Both the position numbers and the translations under genes were made by a program. The notes beneath the pieces were generated by a model. It saw nothing but the letters and a program-made list of their open reading frames with translations. It was not told the DNA's origin and searched no databases. Shown here piece by piece: positions 1 through 8,599 of a stretch of DNA of 64,000 nt; the first letter of the stretch is position 1; every line of letters starts with the position of its first letter. The stretch comes from Halomonas sp. 328. Lineage in GTDB: Bacteria > Pseudomonadota > Gammaproteobacteria > Pseudomonadales > Halomonadaceae. The stretch lies in the NCBI RefSeq assembly GCF_015645095.1, contig NZ_JADOTW010000017.1, forward strand, positions 1 through 64,000. The letters run 5' to 3'.

Positions 1-207
1 GCCTTCACGTCTTGGGCCTTGGCCTCCGGCTTGGCTTCTTGCTTCGCCTCGGGCTGCTTGGGCGCTTCGGCCTTCACATCTTGGGCCTTGGCCTCCGGCT
101 TAGGCTCTTGCTTCGCCTCGGGCTGCTTGGGCGCCTCGGCCTTCACATCTTGGGCCTTGGCCTCCGGCTTGACGTCTTGCTTCGGCGCCTCGGGCTTGGG
201 TTCGGCC
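1..207 (-). repeat. 69-bp tandem repeat coding for the RNase E tail
   Basis: Three copies of a 69-bp unit start at 1, 70 and 139; the third is more diverged. In the rne frame each encodes a 23-residue Lys/Pro/Glu/Ala/Gln-rich unit containing [16 protein letters not shown]. The length is a multiple of three, so copy-number change keeps the frame. It lies in the intrinsically disordered C-terminal scaffold, where repeats are tolerated. Confidence 0.9.
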
Positions 208-2603
208 TGCTCGCCTTCCTGTTGCGCCTGGGCCAGCAGTTTCTGCTGCTCGGCCTCGGCCTGGGGGTTGATGGCGTGCTGGCGGGAGCGCTGGCGTGGG
301 TTGTTGCGGATACGCTTGGGCTCGCCGCTACTCTCGACCTTCTCCTGAGGCTTGTCCTGGGCCGTCTCCTGGGGCCGAGCGGCCTTGGGGGCGTCGGCCT
401 TGGCGTCCGGCTTGCCGCCGTCGCGACCGGGGCGGGCGTCCCCGCCCTGGCGACGGTTGTCCTGACGGTTGTCCTGACGGTTGTCCTGACGGTTGTCCTG
501 ACGGTTGTCCTCCTGGCGGCCACGACCGCGGCCCCCTCGGTTGTCCTGGCGCGATTCCGCCTCACCGCGCCCGCCGCGGCGGTTATCCCGGCGACCCTCG
601 TCGCGGCGGTTGTCGCCGTCCTGAGCCTGGCGGCGGTTATCGTCCTGGCGGCGCTCCTGACGCCCGTCCTGAGCCTGGCGGCCACGACCGTCCTGGGGCT
701 GACGGCTCTCCTGGCCCTGGCGACCCCGACGGTTGCCGCCGCGGGGCTGGCGGTCGCCGCGATTGTCCTGGCGGGCCTGGGAGTCGTCGCGCTTGGCCGG
801 TGGCTTGGTCTGGCCGGCGTCGCGACTCTCGGCTTCGCCACCCAGCAGCTTGCCCAGCCCCTTGACCAGGCGGGAAATCAGGCCGCCGCTCTCGGCGGGG
901 GCCGCCTGAGGTTTGGGCGGGGCCTGGGGCGCCGGCTGAGCCTGGGGCTTGGCCGGCTCCGGGGTGCTCGGCTCTTCGCGCAGGGAGGCTGGGGCCGGGG
1001 CGTTATGGGTCACGCTCTTGACCGCGGCCTCGACGCGGGGTGCCGGCTTCTCGAAGGAGGGATCCGGCTCCTTGCCCACCTCGGTGTCGGTGGAGAGCTC
1101 GAAGCTCGACTTGCCGCTGTCGTCCTGCTCGCTCAGGTGGTCGTCGCGCAGGCGCTGGACATCGTAGTGGGGGGTGTCCATCTCCGGGTTGGGCAGCAGC
1201 ACCACCTGGACGTCCTGACGGCGCTCGATATCCGCCAGCACCTTGCGCTTCTCGTTGAGCAGGTAGGTGGCCACCGGCACCGGCAGGATGGCGCGGATCT
1301 GGGCGCTGCGCTCCTTCATCGCCTCTTCTTCGATCAGACGCATGATGGAGAGCGACAGGGAGCGCACGTCGCGGATGGTGCCCTGGCCGTTACAGCGCGG
1401 GCAGACCACGCCGCTGGTCTCGCCCAGGGAGGGGCGCAGGCGCTGGCGCGACATCTCCATCAGGCCGAAGCGGGAGATGCGGCCGATCTGCACCCGGGCG
1501 CGATCCAGCTTGAGGGCGTCGCGCATGCGATTCTCGACCTCGCGCTGGTTGCGCGCCGGACTCATGTCGATGAAGTCGATCACCACCAGGCCGCCGATAT
1601 CCCGCAGGCGCAGCTGGCGAGCGATCTCGTCGGCCGCCTCCAGGTTGGTCTGCAGGGCGGTCTCCTCGATATCGCTGCCGCGGGTGGCCCGGGCGGAGTT
1701 GATGTCGATGGAGACCAGCGCCTCGGTGTGGTCGATGACGATGGAGCCGCCGGAGGGCAGCTTCACTTCCCGCTCATAGGCGGTCTCGATCTGCGACTCG
1801 ATCTGGAAGCGCGAGAAGAGCGGCACTTCGTCGGCGTAGAGCTTGATCTTCTGCTGGTAGGAGGGCATCACCTGGCGGATGAAGCCCAGCGCCTCCTGGT
1901 GGATCGTCTCGCTGTCGATCAGTACCTCGCCGATGTCCTGGCGCAGGTAGTCGCGCATGGCGCGGATGATGACGTTGGATTCCCGGTAGATCAGGAAGGG
2001 GGCGGGGCGTTTGCCGGCCTCCTCGGTGATCGATTCCCATACCTGCACCAGGTAGTCCAGGTCCCACTGCAGCTCCTCGGCGGAGCGGCCGATCCCGGCG
2101 GTGCGCACGATCACGCCCATCTTGTCCGGCAGCGTCAGCTGGCCCATGGCTTCCTTGAGCTGGCTGCGCTCCTCGCCCTCGATGCGACGGGAGATACCGC
2201 CGGCCCGGGGGTTGTTGGGCATCAGCACCAGGAAACGGCCGGCCAGGGAGATAAAGGTGGTCAGGGCGGCGCCCTTGTTGCCACGCTCCTCCTTGTCGAC
2301 CTGGACGATCACTTCCTGGCCCTCCTTCAGCACCTCCTTGATGCTGGGGCGGCCGGACGCTTCCTTGACGAAGTAGTCCCGGGAGATTTCCTTGAGGGGC
2401 AGGAAGCCGTGACGCTCGGCGCCGAAATCGACGAAGGCGGCTTCCAGGGAGGGTTCGACGCGGGTGATCTTGCCGCGGTAGATATTGGCTTTCTTCTGTT
2501 CCCGGGCACCGGATTCGATGTCCAGATCGTAGAGGCGTTGTCCATCGACCAGGGCGACGCGCAGCTCTTCGGGCTGGGTCGCGTTGATGAGCATCCGTTT
2601 CAT
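1..2603 (-). CDS. rne: Ribonuclease E (3' end cut by window edge)
   Basis: Endoribonuclease that processes rRNA, tRNA and mRNA and scaffolds the RNA degradosome at the inner membrane. The ATG at 2601-2603 gives the family N-terminus [10 protein letters not shown]. About 867 residues are visible; the stop lies outside the window. Asp300 (SIDINSAR) and Asp343 (VVIDFIDM) match the catalytic metal-binding pair, and Cys401/Cys404 (CPRCNG) match the Zn-link that joins dimers. After roughly residue 500 the sequence turns low-complexity: Arg/Asn/Gln/Asp-rich, then Pro/Glu/Ala/Lys-rich, as expected of the unstructured scaffold half, which carries two tandem repeat tracts. It diverges from rluC, as in Pseudomonas and E. 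coli, behind a long leader. Confidence 0.97.
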   Translation of the reverse strand, partial: MKRMLINATQPEELRVALVDGQRLYDLDIESGAREQKKANIYRGKITRVEPSLEAAFVDFGAERHGFLPLKEISRDYFVKEASGRPSIKEVLKEGQEVIVQVDKEERGNKGAALTTFISLAGRFLVLMPNNPRAGGISRRIEGEERSQLKEAMGQLTLPDKMGVIVRTAGIGRSAEELQWDLDYLVQVWESITEEAGKRPAPFLIYRESNVIIRAMRDYLRQDIGEVLIDSETIHQEALGFIRQVMPSYQQKIKLYADEVPLFSRFQIESQIETAYEREVKLPSGGSIVIDHTEALVSIDINSARATRGSDIEETALQTNLEAADEIARQLRLRDIGGLVVIDFIDMSPARNQREVENRMRDALKLDRARVQIGRISRFGLMEMSRQRLRPSLGETSGVVCPRCNGQGTIRDVRSLSLSIMRLIEEEAMKERSAQIRAILPVPVATYLLNEKRKVLADIERRQDVQVVLLPNPEMDTPHYDVQRLRDDHLSEQDDSGKSSFELSTDTEVGKEPDPSFEKPAPRVEAAVKSVTHNAPAPASLREEPSTPEPAKPQAQPAPQAPPKPQAAPAESGGLISRLVKGLGKLLGGEAESRDAGQTKPPAKRDDSQARQDNRGDRQPRGGNRRGRQGQESRQPQDGRGRQAQDGRQERRQDDNRRQAQDGDNRRDEGRRDNRRGGRGEAESRQDNRGGRGRGRQEDNRQDNRQDNRQDNRQDNRRQGGDARPGRDGGKPDAKADAPKAARPQETAQDKPQEKVESSGEPKRIRNNPRQRSRQHAINPQAEAEQQKLLAQAQQEGEQAEPKPEAPKQDVKPEAKAQDVKAEAPKQPEAKQEPKPEAKAQDVKAEAPKQPEAKQEAKPEAKAQDVK
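452..511 (-). repeat. 12-bp microsatellite-like repeat inside rne
   Basis: Five head-to-tail copies of a 12-bp unit (gacggttgtcct on the plus strand) encode a repeated Asp-Asn-Arg-Gln tetrapeptide in the RNase E tail. The copies are identical, which suggests recent slippage. The period is a multiple of three, so gain or loss of units would stay in frame. Confidence 0.9.
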
Positions 2604-3108
2604 GTCGTCTCGCTTGTTGGGGCGTGCCGGTAGGCAGCCCTCGAGCAACGGCGTCGACGAACCGCTGGGTGCAGCGTGCTTGTGCTCAGCGCATGTCGCG
2701 GATGCGTGTGCGCCCGGCCTTACCGGAGCCTTGTAGCGCCGCCGGTACGGCATGACCATGTTGAGTACGGGGTGGAGGCGGAACATGTCTCGGTGAGGTC
2801 GTCTCATCCGGTTCCGCGGTCACCACCAACACCTGGCATTCATCGATTCGCCAACGCCGGCCTTCGGCACGCTGTTGTTAACTCCCGTGCCCGGTCGCCA
2901 TTCCATGCCAGGAAGTGAACGGCCGGGGCGGGCGTGGCGTTGCAATTCTGTTCTTTCGCTATTCGGTGCCGAGATGTCGCCGTGGCGGCATCGCGGTCAC
3001 TCGATCCGTCGCTCGGGCCTGCGTGTCGATGAGGCAGGCGCAATCGCCGGGCGCTTGTCGCCCATCTGAGCGACTTCGGAATATAACAGCAATAGGGGGG
3101 TGCAGCAA
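2604..3108 (-). promoter_or_regulatory. rne promoter and long 5' leader
   Basis: On the minus strand a sigma-70-type promoter is visible: -35 TTGCTG at 3103-3108, a 17-bp spacer and -10 TATATT at 3080-3085. Transcription would start near 3073, giving a leader of about 470 nt before the rne ATG. E. coli rne has a 361-nt leader through which RNase E controls its own mRNA decay, so a similar feedback role is inferred here. No convincing gene was found in the leader. Confidence 0.55.
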
Positions 3109-3175
3109 TTGACCTCAGCGGCCCGGGAGTGCGGTAGACTAGGGGTTTTCCACGGGTTCGACAGGAGTAGAGTGC

Positions 3176-4123
3176 ATGGCCGAAGGGCGCGAGGTGCAGT
3201 GGGTGGAAGTCGCCGAGGGCCAGGTGGGTCAGCGCATCGATAATTTCCTGCGTACCCGCCTCAAGGGGGCCCCCAAGACCCTGGTCTATCGCATCGTGCG
3301 CAAGGGTGAGGTGAGGGTCAACAAGAAGCGGGTCAAGGCGGACTATCGCCTGGCCCTGGGTGACGTGGTACGCATTCCGCCGCTGCGTCTGGCCCCGGAG
3401 GAGGCGGTGCGCGAGGTCAGCGAGAGCCTGCGCAACCTGCTGGCCGGTAACGTGCTGCTCGAGGGGCGCGACTGGCTGGTGATCAACAAGCCGTCGGGGC
3501 TCGCCGTGCATGGCGGCAGCGGGGTCAAGATCGGCCTGATCGAGGCGCTGCGCCAGGTGCGCGAGGATCTCGACTTCCTGGAGCTGGTGCATCGCCTGGA
3601 TCGCGACACCTCCGGCTGCCTGCTGCTGGCCAAGTCGCGCCCGGCGCTGCTCTCCCTCAACAACGCCCTCAAGCAGCGCCAGATGGACAAGCAGTACCTG
3701 GCCCTGGTGGCCGGGCGCTGGCCGGCGCGGCGCGATTTCGTCAGTGCACGGCTCGACCGCTATGAGGCGGGCAACGGCGAGCGGCGGGTGCGGGTCGACC
3801 CGGAAGGCAAGGTGTCGCGGACTCGCTTCGCGGTGCGCGAGGCCTTCGCCGGCGCGACCCTGGTGGAGGCCGAGCCGGTCACCGGGCGCACCCACCAGAT
3901 TCGCGTGCACGCCGCCCATGCTGGCCATCCGCTGCTGGGTGACGACAAGTACGGCTCCCGGGAGGGGGCGGTGCTGGCGCGGCGCCTGGGGCTGGGACGA
4001 CTCTTCCTGCACGCCGCGGCCCTGACCTTCCCCGAGCCCACCAGCGGGCGCCCGGTGCAGATCAAGGCGCCCCTGGGGGACGAGCTGGAGACGGTGCTGA
4101 GCCGCGCCCGCCGCCTCTCCTGA
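3176..4123 (+). CDS. rluC: 23S rRNA pseudouridine synthase RluC
   Basis: Isomerises three uridines of 23S rRNA (955, 2504 and 2580 in E. coli numbering) to pseudouridine. The 315-residue protein has an N-terminal S4 RNA-binding domain (about residues 15-75) and the RluA-family catalytic motif HRLDRDTSG, with nucleophile Asp142. The ATG at 3176 follows CAGGAG with good spacing. A weak promoter is possible upstream (TTGACC 3109-3114, TAGACT 3135-3140), but its 20-bp spacer is long. It is followed after 12 bp by the HAD phosphatase, and the order rne/rluC/HAD/sppA is conserved in Pseudomonas. Confidence 0.96.
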   Translation: MAEGREVQWVEVAEGQVGQRIDNFLRTRLKGAPKTLVYRIVRKGEVRVNKKRVKADYRLALGDVVRIPPLRLAPEEAVREVSESLRNLLAGNVLLEGRDWLVINKPSGLAVHGGSGVKIGLIEALRQVREDLDFLELVHRLDRDTSGCLLLAKSRPALLSLNNALKQRQMDKQYLALVAGRWPARRDFVSARLDRYEAGNGERRVRVDPEGKVSRTRFAVREAFAGATLVEAEPVTGRTHQIRVHAAHAGHPLLGDDKYGSREGAVLARRLGLGRLFLHAAALTFPEPTSGRPVQIKAPLGDELETVLSRARRLS

Positions 4124-4135
4124 ATCGAGGATTCC

Positions 4136-4786
4136 ATGCGTTATCGACTGATTATTTTCGACTGGGATGGCACCCTGATGGACTCGGAGTCGCGGATCGT
4201 CGGCTGCATGCAGGCGGCGGCCCGGGATGCCGGCTGGGGCGAGCTTTCCGCCGAGAGCGTTCGCGATATCATCGGCCTGGGGCTGCCGGAGGCGATCGCC
4301 AGGATGTGTCCGGGCATCGCCGCCGACCAGGCCGAACGCCTGCGCGAGCGCTATACCCACCATTTCGTCGCCGCCGACCAGGCTCCCATGGCCTTCTTTC
4401 CCGGGGTCGAGGACGGCATCGCGCGGCTGCGCGGCCGCGCCGAACAGCGCCTGGCGGTAGCCACCGGCAAGAGTCGGCGTGGCCTGAATCGGGTGTTCGC
4501 CGCCAACGGCAGCGGCGCCTGGTTCCATGCCAGCCGCACCGCCGACGAGACCCGCTCCAAGCCTCACCCCTTGATGCTCGAGGAACTGCTGGCGGAACTG
4601 ATGGTGCCGGTGGAGGAGGCGCTGATGGTGGGGGATACCGAGTATGACCTGGAGATGGCCCGGGCCCTGGGGATGGATCGCGTGGCGGTCACCTACGGGG
4701 TGCATGCCCCGGAGCGGCTGGCGGCGAGCCGACCCACCTTCGTGGCCGAGCGCTTCGAGGCGCTGATCGACTGGTTGCACCAGTGA
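4136..4786 (+). CDS. HAD-superfamily phosphatase, phosphoglycolate-phosphatase-like
   Basis: A 216-residue haloacid-dehalogenase hydrolase. Motif I is FDWDGTLMDSE with nucleophile Asp9 and acid/base Asp11. A Lys near RSKPHP fits motif III, and GDTEYDLEMA fits motif IV. The helical cap between motifs I and II resembles phosphoglycolate phosphatase and the beta-phosphoglucomutase group. The natural substrate cannot be read from the sequence. It lies 12 bp after rluC and 25 bp before sppA, so co-transcription is likely. Confidence 0.9.
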   Translation: MRYRLIIFDWDGTLMDSESRIVGCMQAAARDAGWGELSAESVRDIIGLGLPEAIARMCPGIAADQAERLRERYTHHFVAADQAPMAFFPGVEDGIARLRGRAEQRLAVATGKSRRGLNRVFAANGSGAWFHASRTADETRSKPHPLMLEELLAELMVPVEEALMVGDTEYDLEMARALGMDRVAVTYGVHAPERLAASRPTFVAERFEALIDWLHQ

Positions 4787-4811
4787 GTCGTTGATTGAGG
4801 AGCAGGATGCC

Positions 4812-5888
4812 ATGAGCGATGACAAGCCCGATGACCGCTGGACCCAGGGGCCGGAGATCAAGCCCGGCGAGGCGCCGCCGCCGCGAGGGGCGAGCGGCGA
4901 CGGTGCCGCGCCCTCCGGCGAGGATGCCGAAACCCTGCGCGAGCGCCAGCGCCTGGCCCAGGTGGAGATGCTCGACCGCTGGGTGGGCGGCGTGCTGGCG
5001 GAGCAGCGTCGCTCGCGACGCTGGACGCTGTTCTTCCGCTTCTTCTTCGCGGCGCTGATCCTCGCCTCCCTGGGTACCACCCTCTATGGGCTCTTTATCG
5101 CCGGCCAGCCGTCGGCGGTCACCGAGCGCCATCTGGGGGTGGTGGAGGTCAAGGGGGTGATCGACAGCGACTCGCCGGCCAGTGCCGAGCGGATCATCGA
5201 GGGGCTTAACCGGGCCTGGCGGGCGGAGTCCGCGGCGGCGGTGGTGCTGCGCATCGACAGTCCCGGGGGGAGTCCGGTGCAGTCCCAGCGCATCTACGAG
5301 GAGATCCGTCGCCTGCGTGCTCAGGGCGACAAGCCGGTCTTCGCCGTGATCGAGGATATTGGTGCCAGCGGGGCCTATTATATTGCCGCCGCCGCTGACG
5401 AGATCTATGCCGCCCCGGCCAGCCTGGTGGGCTCCATCGGGGTGATCTTCGCCAGTTTCGGGCTGGAGGAGGCCATCGATCGCCTGGGGGTGGAGCGGCG
5501 GGTCTTCGCCGCGGGGGACAACAAGGCCTTCCTCGACCCGTTCTCGGCCATCGCCCCGGAGCAGGCACGCTTCTGGCAGGAGGTGCTGGAGACCACTCAC
5601 TGGCAATTTATCGAGGCGGTGCGGGAGGGGCGCGGCGAGCGCCTGGGTGACGATCCGCGACTCTTCTCCGGCCTGGTGTGGAGCGGCGAGCAGGGCGTCG
5701 AGCTGGGGCTGGTGGATGGCTTGCAGAGCCTCGATGGCCTGGCTCGGGAGATGGGTATAGAGCGGATGCAGGACTACACTCCGCGGCTGGACCCCTTCGA
5801 GCGCCTGACCCGGCACTTCGGCCGTGTCGCCGCCGAGTGGGTCGGCCTGCCCACCACCCAGTCGCCGTTGCGCTACCAACTCCACTAA
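4812..5888 (+). CDS. sppA: Signal peptide peptidase SppA (S49 family, short form)
   Basis: Membrane-anchored serine protease that degrades cleaved signal peptides. The ATG at 4812 follows GAGGAGCAGG; an in-frame TTG at 4791 overlaps weak context and was rejected. An acidic cytoplasmic N-terminus precedes one membrane segment (about residues 70-92). The catalytic Ser186 lies in GASGAYY and Lys238 in GDNKAFLDPF. Their 52-residue separation equals that of the Ser147/Lys199 dyad of Bacillus SppA, supporting the short, single-domain architecture rather than the two-domain E. coli form. It converges on maf across a hairpin. Confidence 0.94.
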   Translation: MSDDKPDDRWTQGPEIKPGEAPPPRGASGDGAAPSGEDAETLRERQRLAQVEMLDRWVGGVLAEQRRSRRWTLFFRFFFAALILASLGTTLYGLFIAGQPSAVTERHLGVVEVKGVIDSDSPASAERIIEGLNRAWRAESAAAVVLRIDSPGGSPVQSQRIYEEIRRLRAQGDKPVFAVIEDIGASGAYYIAAAADEIYAAPASLVGSIGVIFASFGLEEAIDRLGVERRVFAAGDNKAFLDPFSAIAPEQARFWQEVLETTHWQFIEAVREGRGERLGDDPRLFSGLVWSGEQGVELGLVDGLQSLDGLAREMGIERMQDYTPRLDPFERLTRHFGRVAAEWVGLPTTQSPLRYQLH

Positions 5889-5941
5889 CCGCCCGGACTG
5901 CGTCCGGAGCTTGAAGCCTTAAGCTTGACGCTGGAAGAAAC

Positions 5942-5972
5942 ATCGCCCCCATGGCCTTGCCATGGGGGCGAT
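5942..5972. terminator. Hairpin between convergent sppA and maf
   Basis: A 14-bp perfect stem (ATCGCCCCCATGGC with its complement) and a 3-nt loop separate the two converging genes. There is no strong T-tract. A nearly identical stem recurs at 45781-45813, also between convergent genes, so this is probably a bidirectional terminator of a repeated type. Confidence 0.7.
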
Positions 5973-6010
5973 TCACATTAGGCGGCTATCCAGCTTCCAG
6001 CTTTTAGGCT

Positions 6011-6592
6011 TTAGCCGAGCGGATCGAGGCCTGCTTCCCGTAGCAGGGCGCAGAGGCGGATCAGCGGCAGGCCGATCAGGCTGTTGGGGTCGTCGCCCTC
6101 CAGGCGCTCGAAGAGGGTGATGCCCAGGCCCTCCATGCGGAAGCTGCCGGCGCACTCCAGCGGGCGCTCGCGCTCGACATAGGTGGCGATCTCCGTCTCG
6201 CTGAGGCGTCGGAAGTGCACGTCGAAGGGTTCGTGGCAGACCCAGTGGCGGCCGGCGGCGGTGTCGAGCAGGGCCAGGCCGGTCAGGAAACGCACGCGAT
6301 GCCCGGAGAAGCGTGCCAGCTGAGCCCGGGCGGCGGCCTCGTCGGCGGGCTTGCCGAGGATCTCGCCATCGAACAGGGCCACCTGGTCGGAGCCGATGAT
6401 CAGGTGGCTCGGGTAGTCATCGGCCAGGCGGCTGGCCTTGGCCAGCGACAGGCGATGCACCAGGGCCTGGGGGGACTCGCCGGGACGCGGTGTCTCGTCG
6501 ATATCGGGGGTGGCCCAGGCATAGGGCAGTTGCAGGCGGTCGAGCAGCTGGCGACGCCAGCGGGATTGCGAGGCCAGAACCAGGCGCGTCAT
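6011..6592 (-). CDS. maf: Maf-family nucleotide pyrophosphatase (YceF type)
   Basis: Maf proteins hydrolyse non-canonical nucleoside triphosphates; the YceF branch is specific for 7-methyl-GTP. The ATG at 6590-6592 follows GGAG and gives [17 protein letters not shown], which carries the SxSxRR signature. The conserved GSDQVA segment and an acidic DETPRPGE loop follow. The length of 193 residues is typical. Position beside yceD-rpmF, as in E. coli, supports the YceF assignment. An upstream extension to 6661 lacks family similarity. Confidence 0.93.
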   Translation of the reverse strand: MTRLVLASQSRWRRQLLDRLQLPYAWATPDIDETPRPGESPQALVHRLSLAKASRLADDYPSHLIIGSDQVALFDGEILGKPADEAAARAQLARFSGHRVRFLTGLALLDTAAGRHWVCHEPFDVHFRRLSETEIATYVERERPLECAGSFRMEGLGITLFERLEGDDPNSLIGLPLIRLCALLREAGLDPLG

Positions 6593-6669
6593 AGGGGCTC
6601 CATCATGGCGGGGCATGACCGCCCCATGGCGAATTGGCCGCAAAGGTCCGATAGGCGGCAATACGCGCT

Positions 6670-6698
6670 TTGACAGGGGCGGGGGGAGTGCCTATCAT
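6670..6698 (+). promoter_or_regulatory. Sigma-70 promoter for yceD-rpmF-plsX
   Basis: TTGACA (6670-6675), a 17-bp spacer and TATCAT (6693-6698) form the best sigma-70 match in the window. Transcription would begin at about 6704-6706, only two to four bases before the yceD ATG at 6708, predicting a nearly leaderless mRNA. Confidence 0.75.
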
Positions 6699-6707
6699 TG
6701 CGCGCCT

Positions 6708-7235
6708 ATGTCCAAGACTCAACTCCCCCGACAGGTCGAGCCGCACCGGCTGGCCGCCAATGGCGAAAGCCTCCAGGGCCAGCTGGCGCTGGATGCCTTG
6801 CTACGCCTGGTGGACGAGGCGGGGCCCCAGACGGGGCACTGCCAGGTGCGCCTCGACTTCGCCATCGACCCTCAGGGGCGGCGTACCATCGAAGGCTGGC
6901 TCGAGGCCGAGGTCAGCCTGCCGTGTCGGCGTTGCCTGACGCCGATGGCGACCCGGGTCGAGAGCCATTTCCAGCTGGGGGTGGTCAGCAGCGACGCCCA
7001 GGCGGCGAACCTGCCCGGCTACCTCGAGCCGGTCCTGGTGGAGAACGAACAGCTGAACCTCCTGACGGTGGTCGAGGATGAACTCCTCCTGAGCCTGCCC
7101 CAGGTGGTTTACCACGACGAGACGCAGTGTCGCGTCTCTCGCGACCAGCTGACCAGCGGGGCGGACTCCGAGGCCTCGGAAAAGCCTGCTGCCAGTCCTT
7201 TCGAGGTGTTGCGCACCCTGAAAGGCAAACACTGA
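6708..7235 (+). CDS. yceD: YceD/DUF177 family protein
   Basis: A 175-residue DUF177 protein that in most bacteria directly precedes rpmF. Its family has been linked to 23S rRNA accumulation, but the mechanism is unclear. The ATG at 6708 gives [12 protein letters not shown], which aligns with the start of E. coli YceD. A CRRC motif lies near residue 75, and the acidic middle and C-terminal NPF-like region ([11 protein letters not shown]) are family features. No Shine-Dalgarno is visible; the promoter sits almost on the start codon. It is followed after 34 bp by rpmF. Confidence 0.9.
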   Translation: MSKTQLPRQVEPHRLAANGESLQGQLALDALLRLVDEAGPQTGHCQVRLDFAIDPQGRRTIEGWLEAEVSLPCRRCLTPMATRVESHFQLGVVSSDAQAANLPGYLEPVLVENEQLNLLTVVEDELLLSLPQVVYHDETQCRVSRDQLTSGADSEASEKPAASPFEVLRTLKGKH

Positions 7236-7269
7236 TTTCATTGACGAAGCACTCTGGAGTGATACACCC

Positions 7270-7440
7270 ATGGCTGTCCAACAGAACCGCAAGACCCGTT
7301 CCAAGCGCGGCATGCGTCGTAGCCACGACGCCCTGAGCGCCCCGGCCCTGTCCCAGGACAAGGAAACCGGTACCACTCACCTGCGCCACCACGTCTCCCC
7401 GGACGGCTTCTACCGTGGCCGCAAGGTCGTCGACGCTTAA
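7270..7440 (+). CDS. rpmF: 50S ribosomal protein L32
   Basis: A 56-residue basic ribosomal protein beginning [20 protein letters not shown], the standard L32 start. It has no cysteines, so it is the zinc-independent form. The ATG at 7270 follows GGAG at a normal distance. It lies in the conserved yceD-rpmF-plsX order that couples ribosome and membrane-lipid synthesis. Confidence 0.97.
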   Translation: MAVQQNRKTRSKRGMRRSHDALSAPALSQDKETGTTHLRHHVSPDGFYRGRKVVDA

Positions 7441-7476
7441 GTCGGCGTCATCCTTGGCGACGCTCGACGCCCGGGC

Positions 7477-8493
7477 GTGAGACTCGCCATCGATGCGATG
7501 GGCGGGGACCTGGGTCCCCGTGCCACCGTGCAGGGGGCGGCCCTGGCCCTGGCGGCCAACCCCGCCCTCGAAGTTTCCCTGTTCGGGCCCGAGCAGCAAC
7601 TCGCTGCGGAGCTCGATGCCCTGCCCAGGCGACTGGCCCAATACCAGGCGCGCCTCTCCCTTTGTCACTCCCCCCATGTGATCGACCAGGCCATGCGGCC
7701 TTCGGTGGCCCTGCGTGCGCCCCGCGACACCAGCCTGGCCATGATGTTGGAGTGGGTGGCCCAGGGGCGGGCCGACGCCGGAGTCAGCGCCGGCAATACC
7801 GGGGCCCTGATGGCCCTGGCGCGGCGTGAGCTGGGCATGGTGGCCGGGATTCCGCGCCCTGCCATCAGCACCGCCATCCCGACGCGGCGTGGTGGCCACT
7901 GCTACCTGCTCGACCTGGGCGCCAACGTGGATGCGCCGGCGGCGCGCTTGGTAGACTTCGCCCGCCTCGGCGAGGCCATGGCGCGCTGTATCGATGGGCT
8001 GGCCGCTCCTCGGGTGGCCCTGCTCAACGTGGGCGTGGAGGGCACCAAGGGGCCGGCCAGCGTGCGCGAGGCGGACGCCCGGCTGCGCGAGCTGGCGGGG
8101 CTGGATTACCGCGGCTTCGTCGAGGGCGGTGATATCTTCGCCGGCGAGGTCGACGTGGTGGTCTGCGACGGCTTCGTGGGCAACGCGGTGCTCAAGGCCA
8201 GCGAGGGGCTGGCCAGGCTCCTGGTGGAGCGGGTGCAGCGGGCCTTCGAGGCGCGCTGGAGCGGGCGCCTGGTGGCGGCCCTGGCGCGCCCGGCCCTGCG
8301 CCAGCTCAAGAATGAGCTCGATCCGGTGCGCTACAATGGGGCCAGCCTGCTGGGCCTGAAGGGGATCGTGGTCAAGAGTCACGGTAGTGCCAGTGCCGAG
8401 GGCTTCGCCTATGCGGTGGCGCGGGCCGTCGAAGAGGGGCGCCGTGAGTTGCCGGGGCATCTGGAGCGGGCCCTGGGAGGCCATCGGGCTTGA
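7477..8493 (+). CDS. plsX: Phosphate acyltransferase PlsX
   Basis: Converts acyl-ACP and phosphate to acyl-phosphate for the PlsY step of phospholipid synthesis; a peripheral membrane enzyme. The 338-residue protein begins [13 protein letters not shown], the family signature. GTG at 7477 is the start that retains it; no strong Shine-Dalgarno precedes it, so coupling to rpmF 36 bp upstream is plausible. The pattern GNTGALM and the C-terminal VVKSHGSAS motif are typical. Confidence 0.95.
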   Translation: MRLAIDAMGGDLGPRATVQGAALALAANPALEVSLFGPEQQLAAELDALPRRLAQYQARLSLCHSPHVIDQAMRPSVALRAPRDTSLAMMLEWVAQGRADAGVSAGNTGALMALARRELGMVAGIPRPAISTAIPTRRGGHCYLLDLGANVDAPAARLVDFARLGEAMARCIDGLAAPRVALLNVGVEGTKGPASVREADARLRELAGLDYRGFVEGGDIFAGEVDVVVCDGFVGNAVLKASEGLARLLVERVQRAFEARWSGRLVAALARPALRQLKNELDPVRYNGASLLGLKGIVVKSHGSASAEGFAYAVARAVEEGRRELPGHLERALGGHRA

Positions 8494-8557
8494 CCGATCC
8501 GGGTGGGCGGTCGGCTATCGTCTCGGCCGCGGGCGGTCGAGACGATAGCGGGATCGG
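8494..8557. terminator. Nested inverted repeat after plsX
   Basis: Immediately after the plsX stop lies a 12-bp perfect inverted repeat (GCTATCGTCTCG at 8514-8525, complement at 8538-8549). It is flanked by outer arms CCGATCC (8494-8500) and GGATCGG (8551-8557). No T-tract follows. It could attenuate transcription into fabD or bind a regulator. Confidence 0.5.
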
Positions 8558-8599
8558 AACCTGCTGAATCGACGAATAAAATACGTAAAGGTGATAGTC

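Noticed and set aside
1-207. Possible CRISPR-like repeat array
   Set aside because: The repeats are directly adjacent without unique spacers, and are in frame within rne.
12-2633. 873-codon open frame on the plus strand opposite rne
   Set aside because: Low-complexity Leu/Gly/Ala product with no domain. It is the GC-rich antisense shadow of rne, whose conserved residues are intact.
2676-2918. 80-codon frame in the rne leader
   Set aside because: No ribosome site and no family similarity; it lies inside the predicted rne leader on the other strand.
6615-6707. N-terminal extension of YceD
   Set aside because: It would place the promoter inside the coding region and lacks similarity to YceD proteins.
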